A stretch of DNA of 64,000 bases from positions 124,001 through 188,000 of the forward strand of contig CAKTUU010000001.1 of the NCBI GenBank assembly GCA_934621505.1. The letters run 5' to 3'. Below are positions 15,787 to 24,316 of this stretch, piece after piece. The position numbers and the translations under genes were made by a program. The notes below the pieces were generated by a model. The model was not told the DNA's origin, ran no database searches, and was given only the letters and a program-made list of their open reading frames with translations. This stretch comes from an uncultured Clostridia bacterium. GTDB taxonomy: Bacteria; Bacillota; Clostridia; Christensenellales; Aristaeellaceae. Position 1 is the first letter of the stretch, and each line of letters begins with the position of its first letter.

Positions 15787-16791
15787 ATGGAAACGGTACA
15801 GGAAATGTCAAAAAGCAAAAAAGTAAAATTGTTCCTGCTGGATCATATTATCGGTATTGTACTGCTGGTATTGATCATCGCGCTGTCCTTTGCCTCCCCT
15901 GCCTTTTTAACCACCCGCAACTGGCTGAATATTCTAAAGGCCATTTCCATGAAGGGCGTTATCGCTTTTGGAATGACCATGGTCATTATTTCCGGCCAGA
16001 TCGATCTGTCCATTGGCTCCGTAGTGGCCTTATCCGGCGTTATCGCGGCGTGGAGCTGCGAAAACCTGCCTGCCGCCACCGGCATGAGCGTGGATATGGC
16101 CGCCGTTGTGGGCATGATTCTGGCATTGGCCTTTGCTGTGCTGCTGGGCATGTTTCATGGCTTTGCGCAAGTAAAATTTAAAATGCCCGCCTTTATTATT
16201 ACGCTGGCTACCCAGCAGTTTTTGTACGGCCTTGCTGGGCTGATCTGCGGCGGCTTCCCCATTGCCGGTAAAATGCCCAACTGGTTTAACCAGATTGGAA
16301 TTGGGCGCGTGGGAAACTTTCCGATTCCGGCTATCATTTTGATCATCGTATTCGGCATTTCGCTGGTCATTATGAAGTATACCTCCATGGGGCGCTCCAT
16401 CTATGCTGTAGGCGGCAATGTGGAAGCGGCGCGCCTGTCAGGTATTGATGTGCTGAAAACGGAAATGTTCTGCTTTATCATGACGGCGGTTTTTGCTTCC
16501 CTGGGCGGCTTCATCAACTCGGCTCAGGTATTGCAGGCAACCTTCAACTTTGGCAAGGGCTGGGAGACGGATGTGATTTCAGCCGTGGTCATTGGCGGAA
16601 CGGCCATGACGGGCGGTATCGGCAAAATTCAGGGTACGTTGCTGGGCATCATTTTCATCGGCGTCATTGCCAACGGCATGACTCTGCTGAATATCAGCGT
16701 GTACATGCAGTATGTCATTCGCGCCGCGCTGCTGTTCTGCGCCGTGCTGCTGAGCCTGTTCCTGCCGCAAATGAAGCAAAAGATCAAATAA
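15787..16791 (+). CDS. Sugar ABC transporter permease, RbsC type (regulon I)
   Basis: Membrane-spanning subunit of the CUT2 importer, 334 residues with about nine or ten hydrophobic segments. Family landmarks include GMTMVIISGQIDLSIGSVVALSG near the N-terminus, YAVGGNVEAARLSGI in the cytoplasmic coupling loop and ISAVVIGGTAMTGGIGKIQGT near the C-terminus. It starts five bases after the ATPase stop. This operon has one permease gene, implying a homodimer, whereas regulon II has two. Confidence 0.93.
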   Translation: METVQEMSKSKKVKLFLLDHIIGIVLLVLIIALSFASPAFLTTRNWLNILKAISMKGVIAFGMTMVIISGQIDLSIGSVVALSGVIAAWSCENLPAATGMSVDMAAVVGMILALAFAVLLGMFHGFAQVKFKMPAFIITLATQQFLYGLAGLICGGFPIAGKMPNWFNQIGIGRVGNFPIPAIILIIVFGISLVIMKYTSMGRSIYAVGGNVEAARLSGIDVLKTEMFCFIMTAVFASLGGFINSAQVLQATFNFGKGWETDVISAVVIGGTAMTGGIGKIQGTLLGIIFIGVIANGMTLLNISVYMQYVIRAALLFCAVLLSLFLPQMKQKIK

Positions 16792-16807
16792 AGAAAGAGG
16801 GATTCAC

Positions 16808-17437
16808 ATGACCTTTCAAATCGCGCTGGATGCATTTCCCCTGGACGAAGCCATTGCCAAAGCCGATCAGCTGAAGGATTTGGTGGAGGTGCTGGAGGTA
16901 GGCACGCCTCTGTCCTATCTGGAAGGACGCTATGGGATTCAAGCCATGCATGAGCGTTTCCCGAATCATCAGGTTCTGGCGGATTTTAAAATTATGGATG
17001 GAGGCGCGCTGGAGGCGCATATTGCTTTTGCGGCCGGCGCCAGCTATGTAACCGTTTGCGGTTTGGCCAATCTGTCCACCATTACCGGCGTAATTGGGCA
17101 GGCGCGCAAGGACGGCGGCAAGGTGATGATTGATATGATTGAAACCCCAAATCTGGAAGAACGCCTGCGCGTTTGCGATGAACTGGGAGCGGATTTGATT
17201 CAAATTCACACGGCCTTTGACGGCCGCGGGGATAAGTCGCCGGTCAACGACCTGGCGCTGGCCAAAAAGGTGCTGAAAAAGACCAAGTGCGCTGTAGCGG
17301 GCGGCATTGGCCTGCACAACATTCGGGAAATTGCGGCCCTGAAGCCGGATCATGTGGTTGTGGGCTCGCGGTTATTTGCGGCAGAAAATCTGGCGGAAGA
17401 AATGGAGGCCATTCGCATGGCGGCCATGGAGGGATGA
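16808..17437 (+). CDS. hxlA: 3-hexulose-6-phosphate synthase-like protein 1
   Basis: Member of the OMP decarboxylase superfamily, HPS branch, 209 residues. HPS interconverts formaldehyde plus ribulose 5-phosphate and arabino-3-hexulose 6-phosphate. The superfamily catalytic pattern DxKxxD is Asp59-Lys61-Asp64 (ADFKIMD); His134 and Asp138 lie in HTAFD, and an Asp in VMIDM occupies the place where 3-keto-gulonate-6-phosphate decarboxylase (UlaD) has Glu. UlaD has HRSRD in place of HTAFD, so HPS is the better match. It is followed three bases later by a PHI-like gene, the usual partner. Its place inside a sugar-import operon suggests work on an imported sugar, possibly in the cleavage direction. 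Confidence 0.82.
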   Translation: MTFQIALDAFPLDEAIAKADQLKDLVEVLEVGTPLSYLEGRYGIQAMHERFPNHQVLADFKIMDGGALEAHIAFAAGASYVTVCGLANLSTITGVIGQARKDGGKVMIDMIETPNLEERLRVCDELGADLIQIHTAFDGRGDKSPVNDLALAKKVLKKTKCAVAGGIGLHNIREIAALKPDHVVVGSRLFAAENLAEEMEAIRMAAMEG

Positions 17438-17440
17438 AAG

Positions 17441-18016
17441 ATGAAAAAATTAAAATATATGGATCAGCTGATTCAGGAAATATCGGATGCATTGTCCACG
17501 GTAGATGATGAGCAGGTGGACAAGCTGACCCAGGCCATTTTGGACGCGCCCCACATTTTTATCTCCGGATCCGGCCGGTCCGGTTTGAGCATTCGCGAAT
17601 TTGCCATGCGCTTGATGCATATGGGACTGCCGGTTTATGTGCTGGGCGAGGTGGTTACGCCGGGCTTGCAGGCGGGCGATTTGCTGATTATCGCCTCCGG
17701 CTCCGGCGAAACCGGCTGTCAAAAGGTATTTGCGCAAAAAACCAAGGAAATGGGCGGAAAAATTGGGCTGGTGACGATTGCCCCCGGATCCACCATCGAT
17801 CAACTGGCGGATTATTCGGTCTATATCAACGCCCCTGCCACCAAGCTGAACCGGCTGCACCGCGACGGCGATATCAAGGTGCATTCCATTCAGCCCATGG
17901 CGTCGCTGTTTGAGCAGTGCGTTCTGCTGGTGCTTGATCTGGTGATTGTGCGGCTGATGGACAAGCGCGGTATGGATTCTGACGAAATGTTCTGCAATCA
18001 TGTAAATCTGGAATGA
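17441..18016 (+). CDS. hxlB: 6-phospho-3-hexuloisomerase-like SIS protein 1
   Basis: SIS-domain sugar isomerase of the PHI family, 191 residues. PHI interconverts 3-hexulose 6-phosphate and fructose 6-phosphate. Landmarks are GSGRSGLSIREFAMRLMHMG (phosphosugar-binding loop and helix), LLIIASGSGET, the catalytic-region motif SIQPMASLFEQ and the C-terminal HVNLE, all typical of PHI. It begins three bases after the HPS stop, so the two are translated together. Its end overlaps the start region of the PfkB kinase. Confidence 0.85.
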   Translation: MKKLKYMDQLIQEISDALSTVDDEQVDKLTQAILDAPHIFISGSGRSGLSIREFAMRLMHMGLPVYVLGEVVTPGLQAGDLLIIASGSGETGCQKVFAQKTKEMGGKIGLVTIAPGSTIDQLADYSVYINAPATKLNRLHRDGDIKVHSIQPMASLFEQCVLLVLDLVIVRLMDKRGMDSDEMFCNHVNLE

Positions 18017-18030
18017 CGCGAGGTGCTTGT

Positions 18031-18996
18031 ATGAACGGCAAAAAGCTGGTGGGATACGGCGAAAGCGTGGTGGATTTTATCCCCGTGGGGCAGGAGGACG
18101 GCTGCACTTTGTACAAGGCCTGTCCTGGCGGCAGCGTGGCCAACCTGTGCGTGGTGGCTGCCAGTCTGGGAATACCCAGCGCGTTTGTCGGCGGTGTAGG
18201 GCAGGATCGTTTCGGCACGTTTTTGCAGGAGCGCATCGCGGCCTATGGAGTAGACACGCAAAATATGGTGTTTACCCAAGCCTGCGGCACAAACCTGACG
18301 TTTGTTCATGTGGACGGAGAGGAACGGTCCTATTCCTCCGTTAACTGGCCGGGCGCGGATAAAATGGTTGGGCAGGAGGATATCGATCTGGACAGGATCC
18401 TGGATGGGCGAATCCTGCACGTTTCCTCCAATGCAATGGCGCTGGGAACCAATCGCGCCACGCAGCCTGTGGTGATGGCCGCCGCGAAAAGCAGGGGCAT
18501 GCTGCTCTCCTATGACGTTAACTACCGCAGCGTGTTTTATCAAACGGAACAGGAGGCGCTGTCGGTACTGCGCACGCCGCTTCAGTGGGCGGATATTGTA
18601 AAGGTAACCGAGGAAGAACTGGACCTGCTGACCGGAGGCCGCGGCAAGGAGCATGTTCGTCAATTGCTGGACGGCGCGGCCAGCCTGGTGCTGGTAACCA
18701 GGGGAAGCGAAGGCTGTGATTATTACACCCGTGAATTTTGCGGCCACGTGGACGCGATGCGCGTAAGCGTGGTGGATACCGTAGGCGCGGGCGATTGCTT
18801 CCTGGGCGGCTTTTTAAGCTGGATGTTGCAAAACACAAACCTGGATGGCTGGCGGCAGGAGGAAGTGCGAGCCGCCTGCCTGTACGGAAACCGGGCGGCG
18901 GGGCTGTCCGTTCAAAAAACCGGCGCCATGTCGAGTGTGCCGACATGTCAGGATATGCAAAAACTCTACAAAGAATTGGAGGATGGTTTGAAATGA
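18031..18996 (+). CDS. PfkB-family carbohydrate kinase (regulon I)
   Basis: Ribokinase-fold sugar kinase, 321 residues. Substrate-binding motifs include GESVVDFIP and CPGGSVANL near the N-terminus; the ATP/anion-hole motif VDTVGAGDCFLGGFLSWML carries the catalytic base in GAGD. The sequence is closest in feel to the fructokinase branch. The ATG at 18031 is chosen because GAGGTG precedes it; an ATG at 18013 overlaps the PHI stop and lacks spacing for a ribosome site. It would phosphorylate the imported ketose before the isomerase and lyase steps. Substrate unknown. Confidence 0.85.
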   Translation: MNGKKLVGYGESVVDFIPVGQEDGCTLYKACPGGSVANLCVVAASLGIPSAFVGGVGQDRFGTFLQERIAAYGVDTQNMVFTQACGTNLTFVHVDGEERSYSSVNWPGADKMVGQEDIDLDRILDGRILHVSSNAMALGTNRATQPVVMAAAKSRGMLLSYDVNYRSVFYQTEQEALSVLRTPLQWADIVKVTEEELDLLTGGRGKEHVRQLLDGAASLVLVTRGSEGCDYYTREFCGHVDAMRVSVVDTVGAGDCFLGGFLSWMLQNTNLDGWRQEEVRAACLYGNRAAGLSVQKTGAMSSVPTCQDMQKLYKELEDGLK

Positions 18997-19679
18997 AACG
19001 GTCGGAAATCAACAAAAGAATCAAGGAAATGGAAAAGCTGATTCAGGAGGTCGGCTTTCAGCTGCCCCCCTTCCTGAGCTTTACCCCCGAGCAGTGGAAG
19101 ACCCTGGGCCATGAGTATGACGAAATTCGTGACAATATGCTGGGCTGGGATGTAACGGATTATGGTGGCGACGATTGGGAAAAGCTGGGCAATACGTTGA
19201 TTACTCTGCGCAACGGCAACGTACATGATAAAAAGTATACCAAAACCTATGCCGAAAAGCTGTGCCGTAACGTGGAAGGCCAGATTTCCCCCATGCATTT
19301 CCACTGGAATAAAATGGAAGACTTGATCAACCGCGGCGGCGGCAACCTGCTGGTAAAACTGTATCACGCCGATGCCAATGAGGAACTGGATATGACCCGG
19401 GATGTGGAAATTTGCTCCGATGGAAGGCGCTACTTTGTGCCCGCTGGTACGGAAGTGCGGCTGAAGCCCGGCGAAAGCGTAACCATGTATCCTTACTATT
19501 ATCATGAAATTCGCGTGGAGCCCGGTACCAAAGAGGTGCTGATTGGCGAAGTATCCATGTGCAATGATGATAATACCGACAACCGCTTCCTGAAACCCCT
19601 GGCCCGCTTCTCCCAGATTGAGGAGGACGAGGCTCCCTATCGCCTGCTATGCAACGAATATCCCCCGGCGAAGGACTGA
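18993..19679 (+). CDS. D-lyxose ketol-isomerase-like cupin protein
   Basis: Cupin-fold sugar isomerase, 228 residues, matching the D-lyxose isomerase family (D-lyxose to D-xylulose, D-mannose to D-fructose). The metal ligands are visible as His102 and His104 in SPMHFHWNKMED, Glu109, and His171 in PYYYHEIRVEP. The gene overlaps the kinase stop by ATGA, so it is translationally coupled. Together with the kinase it points to an aldose entering as a ketose, or to recycling of an off-pathway sugar. Confidence in the fold is higher than in the exact substrate. Confidence 0.82.
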   Translation: MKRSEINKRIKEMEKLIQEVGFQLPPFLSFTPEQWKTLGHEYDEIRDNMLGWDVTDYGGDDWEKLGNTLITLRNGNVHDKKYTKTYAEKLCRNVEGQISPMHFHWNKMEDLINRGGGNLLVKLYHADANEELDMTRDVEICSDGRRYFVPAGTEVRLKPGESVTMYPYYYHEIRVEPGTKEVLIGEVSMCNDDNTDNRFLKPLARFSQIEEDEAPYRLLCNEYPPAKD

Positions 19680-19711
19680 TTTTTAAGAAAGAAACGGGGC
19701 ATTGAAAGGCA

Positions 19712-20875
19712 ATGAAACAGATTCTTGTAGTAGGCGCGGGCCGCGAGGGCAAAGGGTATTTAGGAGAGGTGTTCTGCCAGGGCGGCTGGCATGTTACCTT
19801 TCTGGACGCGGACGCCCAGGTGATTCAGGCCTTGCAAACGGGCGCGTATGAGGTAAGAGAATACAGGGCAGACGCTACCGTGGTGTGTCGTGTCAGCGGG
19901 TATGACGCTATCACCTATGAGGATACCGCCGCGTTAAGCAACGCTGTGATGGCCGCCGATATCATTGCTTTCTGTCTGTATCCCGGCGATATAGCCAACG
20001 CGCTGGACCGGCTGATGGGCGACCTGAAAAAGCGTGCCTTTCAATGCCCCCAAAAACCCCTTGCGCTGTTTCCCTGCACCAATGAAAACCGGCTGATTCC
20101 CCAAATGCGCAGCCATATCATGAACGCTTTTACGCCAGAGGAACAGCAGTGGCTTCAAAAGAACGTGACCCTTAGCGACGCGATTGTACGCAGGCCCGTG
20201 GGCGCGCAAAGCAGCGCCAGCCTTTCCCTGGAGGCTGGCGTGGTATGCCCCATGCTGGTTGGCAAACCGGTGTGCGTGGATATGACGGGCGTTCCCTGGA
20301 TGCAAACCTGCTCCGAAAATATGGAAATTCTTAAGGATTTGAAGGTCCATACCATCAATACGGCCCATGCCGCAACCGCCTATGCCGGCTATCAGAAGGG
20401 GTATCAGTTTATCGATCAGGCCAAGGCGGACCCGGAGATCCAGGCGCTAAATGACGGCGTACTGGCCGAATCCGTGCCGGTGCTGGCCAAAGTGTTTGGC
20501 GTGTCGGAAAAAAGCCTGTGGGATTTGGCGGTCTTTCCGGATTCCAAAGACGCTTTCTGCGACCCGATTGTCCGCGTGGCGTATGACCCGCTTCGCAAAC
20601 TGTCCCGGCATGACCGTTTGACAGAAAACGCCGTACTGTGCCGTGACCATGGCGTAGATCCCCATTTTCTCATTTGTGCCATGGCTTGCGGCATGGCCTA
20701 CGACTTTGCGGACGACCCTGCGGCGCAGAAAATACAGGAGCTGATTCAAACGCTGGGAATCAATGCCGCCATAGCCAGGGTGACCCAGCTGGATGAAAAC
20801 GATGAACTAACCGCGAGGGTAGCTGAAGAATGGCGAAAGATAACCAAAAAGCAGTGCTTGGAGGAAAACAAATGA
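19712..20875 (+). CDS. mtlD: Mannitol-1-phosphate 5-dehydrogenase-like polyol-phosphate dehydrogenase
   Basis: NAD-dependent long-chain polyol dehydrogenase, 387 residues. The N-terminal Rossmann motif is VVGAGREGKGYLG (residues 6-18). The family's catalytic signature K-x4-N-x2-H is present as Lys211, Asn216 and His219. The layout and length are those of MtlD, which interconverts mannitol 1-phosphate and fructose 6-phosphate. No mannitol PTS is present, so the true substrate may be another hexitol or pentitol phosphate, or the enzyme may act as a reductase. The start ATG lies 32 bases after the cupin gene. Confidence 0.8.
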   Translation: MKQILVVGAGREGKGYLGEVFCQGGWHVTFLDADAQVIQALQTGAYEVREYRADATVVCRVSGYDAITYEDTAALSNAVMAADIIAFCLYPGDIANALDRLMGDLKKRAFQCPQKPLALFPCTNENRLIPQMRSHIMNAFTPEEQQWLQKNVTLSDAIVRRPVGAQSSASLSLEAGVVCPMLVGKPVCVDMTGVPWMQTCSENMEILKDLKVHTINTAHAATAYAGYQKGYQFIDQAKADPEIQALNDGVLAESVPVLAKVFGVSEKSLWDLAVFPDSKDAFCDPIVRVAYDPLRKLSRHDRLTENAVLCRDHGVDPHFLICAMACGMAYDFADDPAAQKIQELIQTLGINAAIARVTQLDENDELTARVAEEWRKITKKQCLEENK

Positions 20876-21639
20876 GCAAGAAACGATCCGTTTTGTTCCT
20901 GGGCGAAACCACAATTGCCCAGTCCGGCAGCATCAAGGGCTATAACGTAACCTTTAGCATCGGCTATGAGGAATCCTACCTGATGATGAAGGACATGATT
21001 GAAAAAATCGGCTATGAGTTTACCAACATCCCCAGCCATTTAATTGCCCGTGATTTTCCAAGAACCTTGGAAGAATTGCGGCGATATGACGTTATTTTGG
21101 TCAGCGATTTGGGCGCGGATATTTTTCTGCTGCTGCCCGAAATGTGCCGTACCGGCAAGCGCGCCCCCAACCTGCTGAAGCTGATTTGCGACTTTGTGGC
21201 ATCTGGCGGCGGCTTTGGAATGATTGGCGGCTATTCCACCTTCCAGGGCTACAATGCGTCGGGCCATTATAAAGGCACGCCCATTGAGGCCATTTTGCCT
21301 GTGGAACTGCTGCCTTACGATGACCGCAGAGAAGTGCCGGAGGGCGCGGACCTGGTGTGCGATCCCTCGCGCAGCCCTCTGCTGAAAGGCCTGCCGGAAA
21401 AATGGCCTTATATCCTGGGATATAATCGCCTGATCCCGAAGCAGAACGCGGATGTGATTTTGGAATACGAAGGCGATCCGATTATTGCCCTGGGTAAGCA
21501 TGGAAAGGGCCGGACCATGGCCTATGCCACCGATTGTACCGCCCATTGGGCGCCGGCGGATATGACGGGCTGGGAATACTACCCGGTGCTGTGGAAACGT
21601 CTGCTGCAATGGCTGGCCATCGGCGAGTGCGGAGAGTAA
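20872..21639 (+). CDS. DUF1355 glutamine-amidotransferase-like protein without nucleophile
   Basis: Protein of 255 residues that looks like the DUF1355 (putative class I glutamine amidotransferase-like) family, recognised by GGYSTFQGYNASGHYKGTP, ILPVELLPYDDRREVPEGAD and a terminal WEYYPVLWKRLLQWL. The position where true amidotransferases carry the nucleophilic cysteine reads GGYS, so glutamine hydrolysis is unlikely. Its start overlaps the dehydrogenase stop (ATGA) and GGAGG precedes it, so it is a committed operon member. Its role in sugar metabolism is not known to me. Confidence 0.7.
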   Translation: MSKKRSVLFLGETTIAQSGSIKGYNVTFSIGYEESYLMMKDMIEKIGYEFTNIPSHLIARDFPRTLEELRRYDVILVSDLGADIFLLLPEMCRTGKRAPNLLKLICDFVASGGGFGMIGGYSTFQGYNASGHYKGTPIEAILPVELLPYDDRREVPEGADLVCDPSRSPLLKGLPEKWPYILGYNRLIPKQNADVILEYEGDPIIALGKHGKGRTMAYATDCTAHWAPADMTGWEYYPVLWKRLLQWLAIGECGE

Positions 21640-21654
21640 CGGGAGGATACAGTC

Positions 21655-22662
21655 ATGAAAAAACTGATGAATCAACCTGAAAACTTTGTAAAGGAAACGG
21701 TAGAAGGCATTATCGCCGCCTATGGCAATAAGGTAAAATTGCTGAATGGAGATATCGCTACCTATGTCAGCAACTATCCTGTGCAGGATGGCAAGGTAGG
21801 CGTGGTTACGGCCGGAGGAAGCGGCCATCTGCCGGTGTTTCTGGGATATGTCGGCAAGGGAATGTTGGATGGATGCACGGTGGGCAATGTGTTTGCCAGC
21901 CCTTCCGCCGCCAAAATGGCGGAGGTCATTCGCGCCTGTGACCGCGGAAGCGGCGTGCTTTGCTTATATGGCAATTATGGCGGCGATAAGCTGAATTTGG
22001 AAATGGCCTGTGAAATGGTAGAGATGGATGATATCGAAACGCGCCAGGTATTTGTGCGGGACGATCTGGCCTCCAGCCCCATTGAACATGCGGACCGCCG
22101 CCGCGGCGTAGCCGGCATGGTATATGCTTATAAAATTGCCGGCGCCGCCGCCGAGCGGATGATGAACCTGGATCAGGTAACTGCCGTGGTGGAAAAAGCG
22201 CTGGAAAACATTCGCACAATGGGCGTTGCCCTGTCGCCTTGTATTGTACCACAGGCAGGTAAGCCCACCTTTACCATCGCCGATGACGAAATGGAAGTGG
22301 GCATGGGCATTCATGGCGAGCCGGGCATTGAAGTGTGCAAAATGATGACCGCCGACCAGACGGCGGAGCTGATAGTCGGCCGCTTATTGGAAGAGATCAA
22401 GCTAAACCCGGGCGACCAGGTATCTGTGATGGTCAACGGCCTGGGGGCCACGCCTTTGGAAGAACAGTTTATTGTGTACCGGCGCGTGCATCAGCTGCTG
22501 AGCGAAAAAGGCGTTACGATAATTATGCCGCATGTGGGCGAATACGCTACCTCTATGGAAATGGCGGGTTTGTCCATTACCCTGTTTAAGCTGGACGAGC
22601 AGTTAAAGGACCTGCTGCTTTCTCCTGCTGAAACGCCTTTTTATACCAATTTGAACAAGTAA
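21655..22662 (+). CDS. dhaK: Dihydroxyacetone kinase-like subunit DhaK, divergent
   Basis: Sugar-binding subunit of a dihydroxyacetone-type kinase, 335 residues. The histidine that binds the ketone covalently is His220 (MGIHGEPG), and NYGGDKLN holds the expected Asp111. The N-terminal motif reads GGSGHLPVFLGYVG (His58 kept), whereas canonical DhaK has GGSGHEPAH; both changes line the substrate pocket. A different short ketose such as a tetrulose is therefore plausible. It pairs with DhaL 14 bases downstream; no DhaM phosphodonor is seen in the window. Confidence 0.85.
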   Translation: MKKLMNQPENFVKETVEGIIAAYGNKVKLLNGDIATYVSNYPVQDGKVGVVTAGGSGHLPVFLGYVGKGMLDGCTVGNVFASPSAAKMAEVIRACDRGSGVLCLYGNYGGDKLNLEMACEMVEMDDIETRQVFVRDDLASSPIEHADRRRGVAGMVYAYKIAGAAAERMMNLDQVTAVVEKALENIRTMGVALSPCIVPQAGKPTFTIADDEMEVGMGIHGEPGIEVCKMMTADQTAELIVGRLLEEIKLNPGDQVSVMVNGLGATPLEEQFIVYRRVHQLLSEKGVTIIMPHVGEYATSMEMAGLSITLFKLDEQLKDLLLSPAETPFYTNLNK

Positions 22663-22676
22663 GGGAGGGCCTGAGC

Positions 22677-23300
22677 GTGGAAACCCTGAACAAAGCGATG
22701 CTGGCCAAAGGGATTGACGCGATTTTGGCGCAAATGACGGAAAACCGGGAATATCTGATCGAACTGGACCAGCAAAACGGAGACGGCGATTTGGGCATTT
22801 CCATGTGCGATGGATTCAGGAATGTAAAGGAGTGTCTCGCGAACACCACAGAAAACGATTTGGGAAAGCTGATGCAAAAAAGCGCTAACGCCTTTAACGA
22901 GGCCGCTCCGTCCTCCCTGGGAACCATTTTGACCTTGGGCTTTTTAGGCATGGCCAGGGCCCTTAAAGGAAAAGAGGAAGCAACCTTCGCCGAGTTTGCC
23001 CAGGCTTTTGCCAAAGGACTGGACTGCATTATGGAACGGGCAGGCTCCAAGCCCGGGCAAAAAACCATTTTGGATGCGCTGTGTCCGGCGGCCAAAGCGT
23101 TTCAAATGAATGCAGATGATCCGCAAATGGCCTTGAAAAACGCTGTGGATGCCGCTGAAGCGGGCAGCGAAGCGACCAGAAACATGGTAGCCGTGCATGG
23201 ACGCGCCGCCCGTTACGGCGAAAAAACCATAGGAATGCTGGATGGCGGATCGGTCGCAGGCAGGCTGATAATAAAAGGAATTGCCAATACATACGAATGA
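22677..23300 (+). CDS. dhaL: Dihydroxyacetone kinase-like subunit DhaL
   Basis: Nucleotide-binding subunit partner of DhaK, 207 residues, all-helical. The Mg-ADP-binding signature NGDGDLGISM (about residues 37-46) contains the conserved aspartates, and SSLGTILTLGFLGMA and DGGSVAGRL match later family landmarks. The start is a GTG preceded by GGAGGG. It is the last catabolic gene of regulon I; the GntR regulator follows with its own promoter. Confidence 0.88.
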   Translation: METLNKAMLAKGIDAILAQMTENREYLIELDQQNGDGDLGISMCDGFRNVKECLANTTENDLGKLMQKSANAFNEAAPSSLGTILTLGFLGMARALKGKEEATFAEFAQAFAKGLDCIMERAGSKPGQKTILDALCPAAKAFQMNADDPQMALKNAVDAAEAGSEATRNMVAVHGRAARYGEKTIGMLDGGSVAGRLIIKGIANTYE

Positions 23301-23304
23301 ACCG

Positions 23305-23333
23305 TTGAATGAACAAAAGAATTGTGGTATAAT
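23305..23333 (+). promoter_or_regulatory. Sigma-A promoter for the GntR regulator
   Basis: TTGAAT (23305-23310) and perfect TATAAT (23328-23333) with a 17-base spacer, right after dhaL. An ATACGAAT half-site (23291-23298), the same word as in the regulon I operator, sits just upstream, although it also encodes the DhaL C-terminus. Confidence 0.7.
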
Positions 23334-23444
23334 ATCCCAGCCTGTTGTGGCCTTGGAGCGTGCGGTTATCAGCCTGCCAGGGACGAAGGAAAGCGGCGTT
23401 TGAAAAGCCACTTAAAGCGAAAATATGGGGAGGCAGGTTCTACA

Positions 23445-24200
23445 GTGGATTTTTCAAAGATTGTTTTAGATAAAAATTCTAAGACGGCGCTTTATCAACA
23501 ACTAAAGGGAAAAATCCTTGCCGCGATTCATAAGGGAGAACTGCAGCCTGGCGATTTGCTGCCCAGCGAAAGCGCGCTTGCCAACACGCTGGGCGTCAGC
23601 GTATCTACCGTGCGTCAGTGCATGGGCGAACTGGCCAACGAAAGCTATGTGGAAAAACGGCGAAACCGTGGGACAAAGGTACTAAATCGCAAGATCAATA
23701 TCGGCTATTCCAATGATATCGTTAATTTTAGCGAACGGGTAAAAGCCATGGGAATGGTACCTCAAACCAAGCTGCTGAAACTGACGGTGGAAAATTGCCC
23801 CGCCCATGTGCTGGAAAAATTGGAGATGGACGAGGGAATCAAAATTATTCATTTATCCCGGCTGCGCTTTATAGATGGTATTCCCATTGTATATATCGAC
23901 TCCTATTTGCCCTATGAGCAAGACCGTTTTATTTTAGGCAATGATTTGGAGATGAATTCTCTTTATGAATTGCTTGATAAAGAGACGGATTCCCGCATTG
24001 ACCACCTGACACGCACCGTCTATGCTACTGAAGCCAGCGCGGAAACCGCCCAGCTGTTTGATATAGAGAATGGCGCTGCGATGCTGACGGTTGAAACGTT
24101 GGCATATAACCAGGATGGTCAGCTGAGAGAGTATTCCATTTCTCATTCTCCAGGCTCCAGGAACCAGTATACCTTTACCATCCATCGAAAAACCATTTAA
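23445..24200 (+). CDS. GntR-family regulator with UTRA domain
   Basis: HutC/UTRA-type GntR transcription regulator, 251 residues. The winged helix lies at about residues 10-75 (LPSESALANTLGVSVSTVRQ recognition region). The UTRA ligand-binding domain follows (about 95-245: IIHLSRLRFIDGIPIVYIDS, ending YTFTIHRKTI). The GTG at 23445 is chosen because GGGGAGG lies upstream and the promoter at 23305-23333 would put any start near 23322 upstream of the transcript. It probably controls regulon I in response to a phosphorylated sugar. Confidence 0.85.
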   Translation: MDFSKIVLDKNSKTALYQQLKGKILAAIHKGELQPGDLLPSESALANTLGVSVSTVRQCMGELANESYVEKRRNRGTKVLNRKINIGYSNDIVNFSERVKAMGMVPQTKLLKLTVENCPAHVLEKLEMDEGIKIIHLSRLRFIDGIPIVYIDSYLPYEQDRFILGNDLEMNSLYELLDKETDSRIDHLTRTVYATEASAETAQLFDIENGAAMLTVETLAYNQDGQLREYSISHSPGSRNQYTFTIHRKTI

Positions 24201-24259
24201 GAGAAACCGTGATACATGGATCAGCGAAAAAGCCAATAAAGAAAAGCCCATCTTGTCTG

Positions 24260-24316
24260 AAGTGCACCCCATTTGTTAGACAGTACACCCCCTTGTCTGA
24301 CAAATGGGGTGCACTT
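24260..24316. repeat. 23-bp inverted repeat, possible insertion-sequence end scar
   Basis: Left arm 24260-24282 and right arm 24294-24316 match at 22 of 23 positions around an 11-base centre. The arms begin AAGTGCACCCCATTTGT, and the centre contains a further GTACACCCC. The GTGCACCCC/TGTCTGACA pattern resembles ends of IS3-type elements, but no transposase is present. It could instead be a hairpin ending regulon I, though no T-tract follows. Confidence 0.6.
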
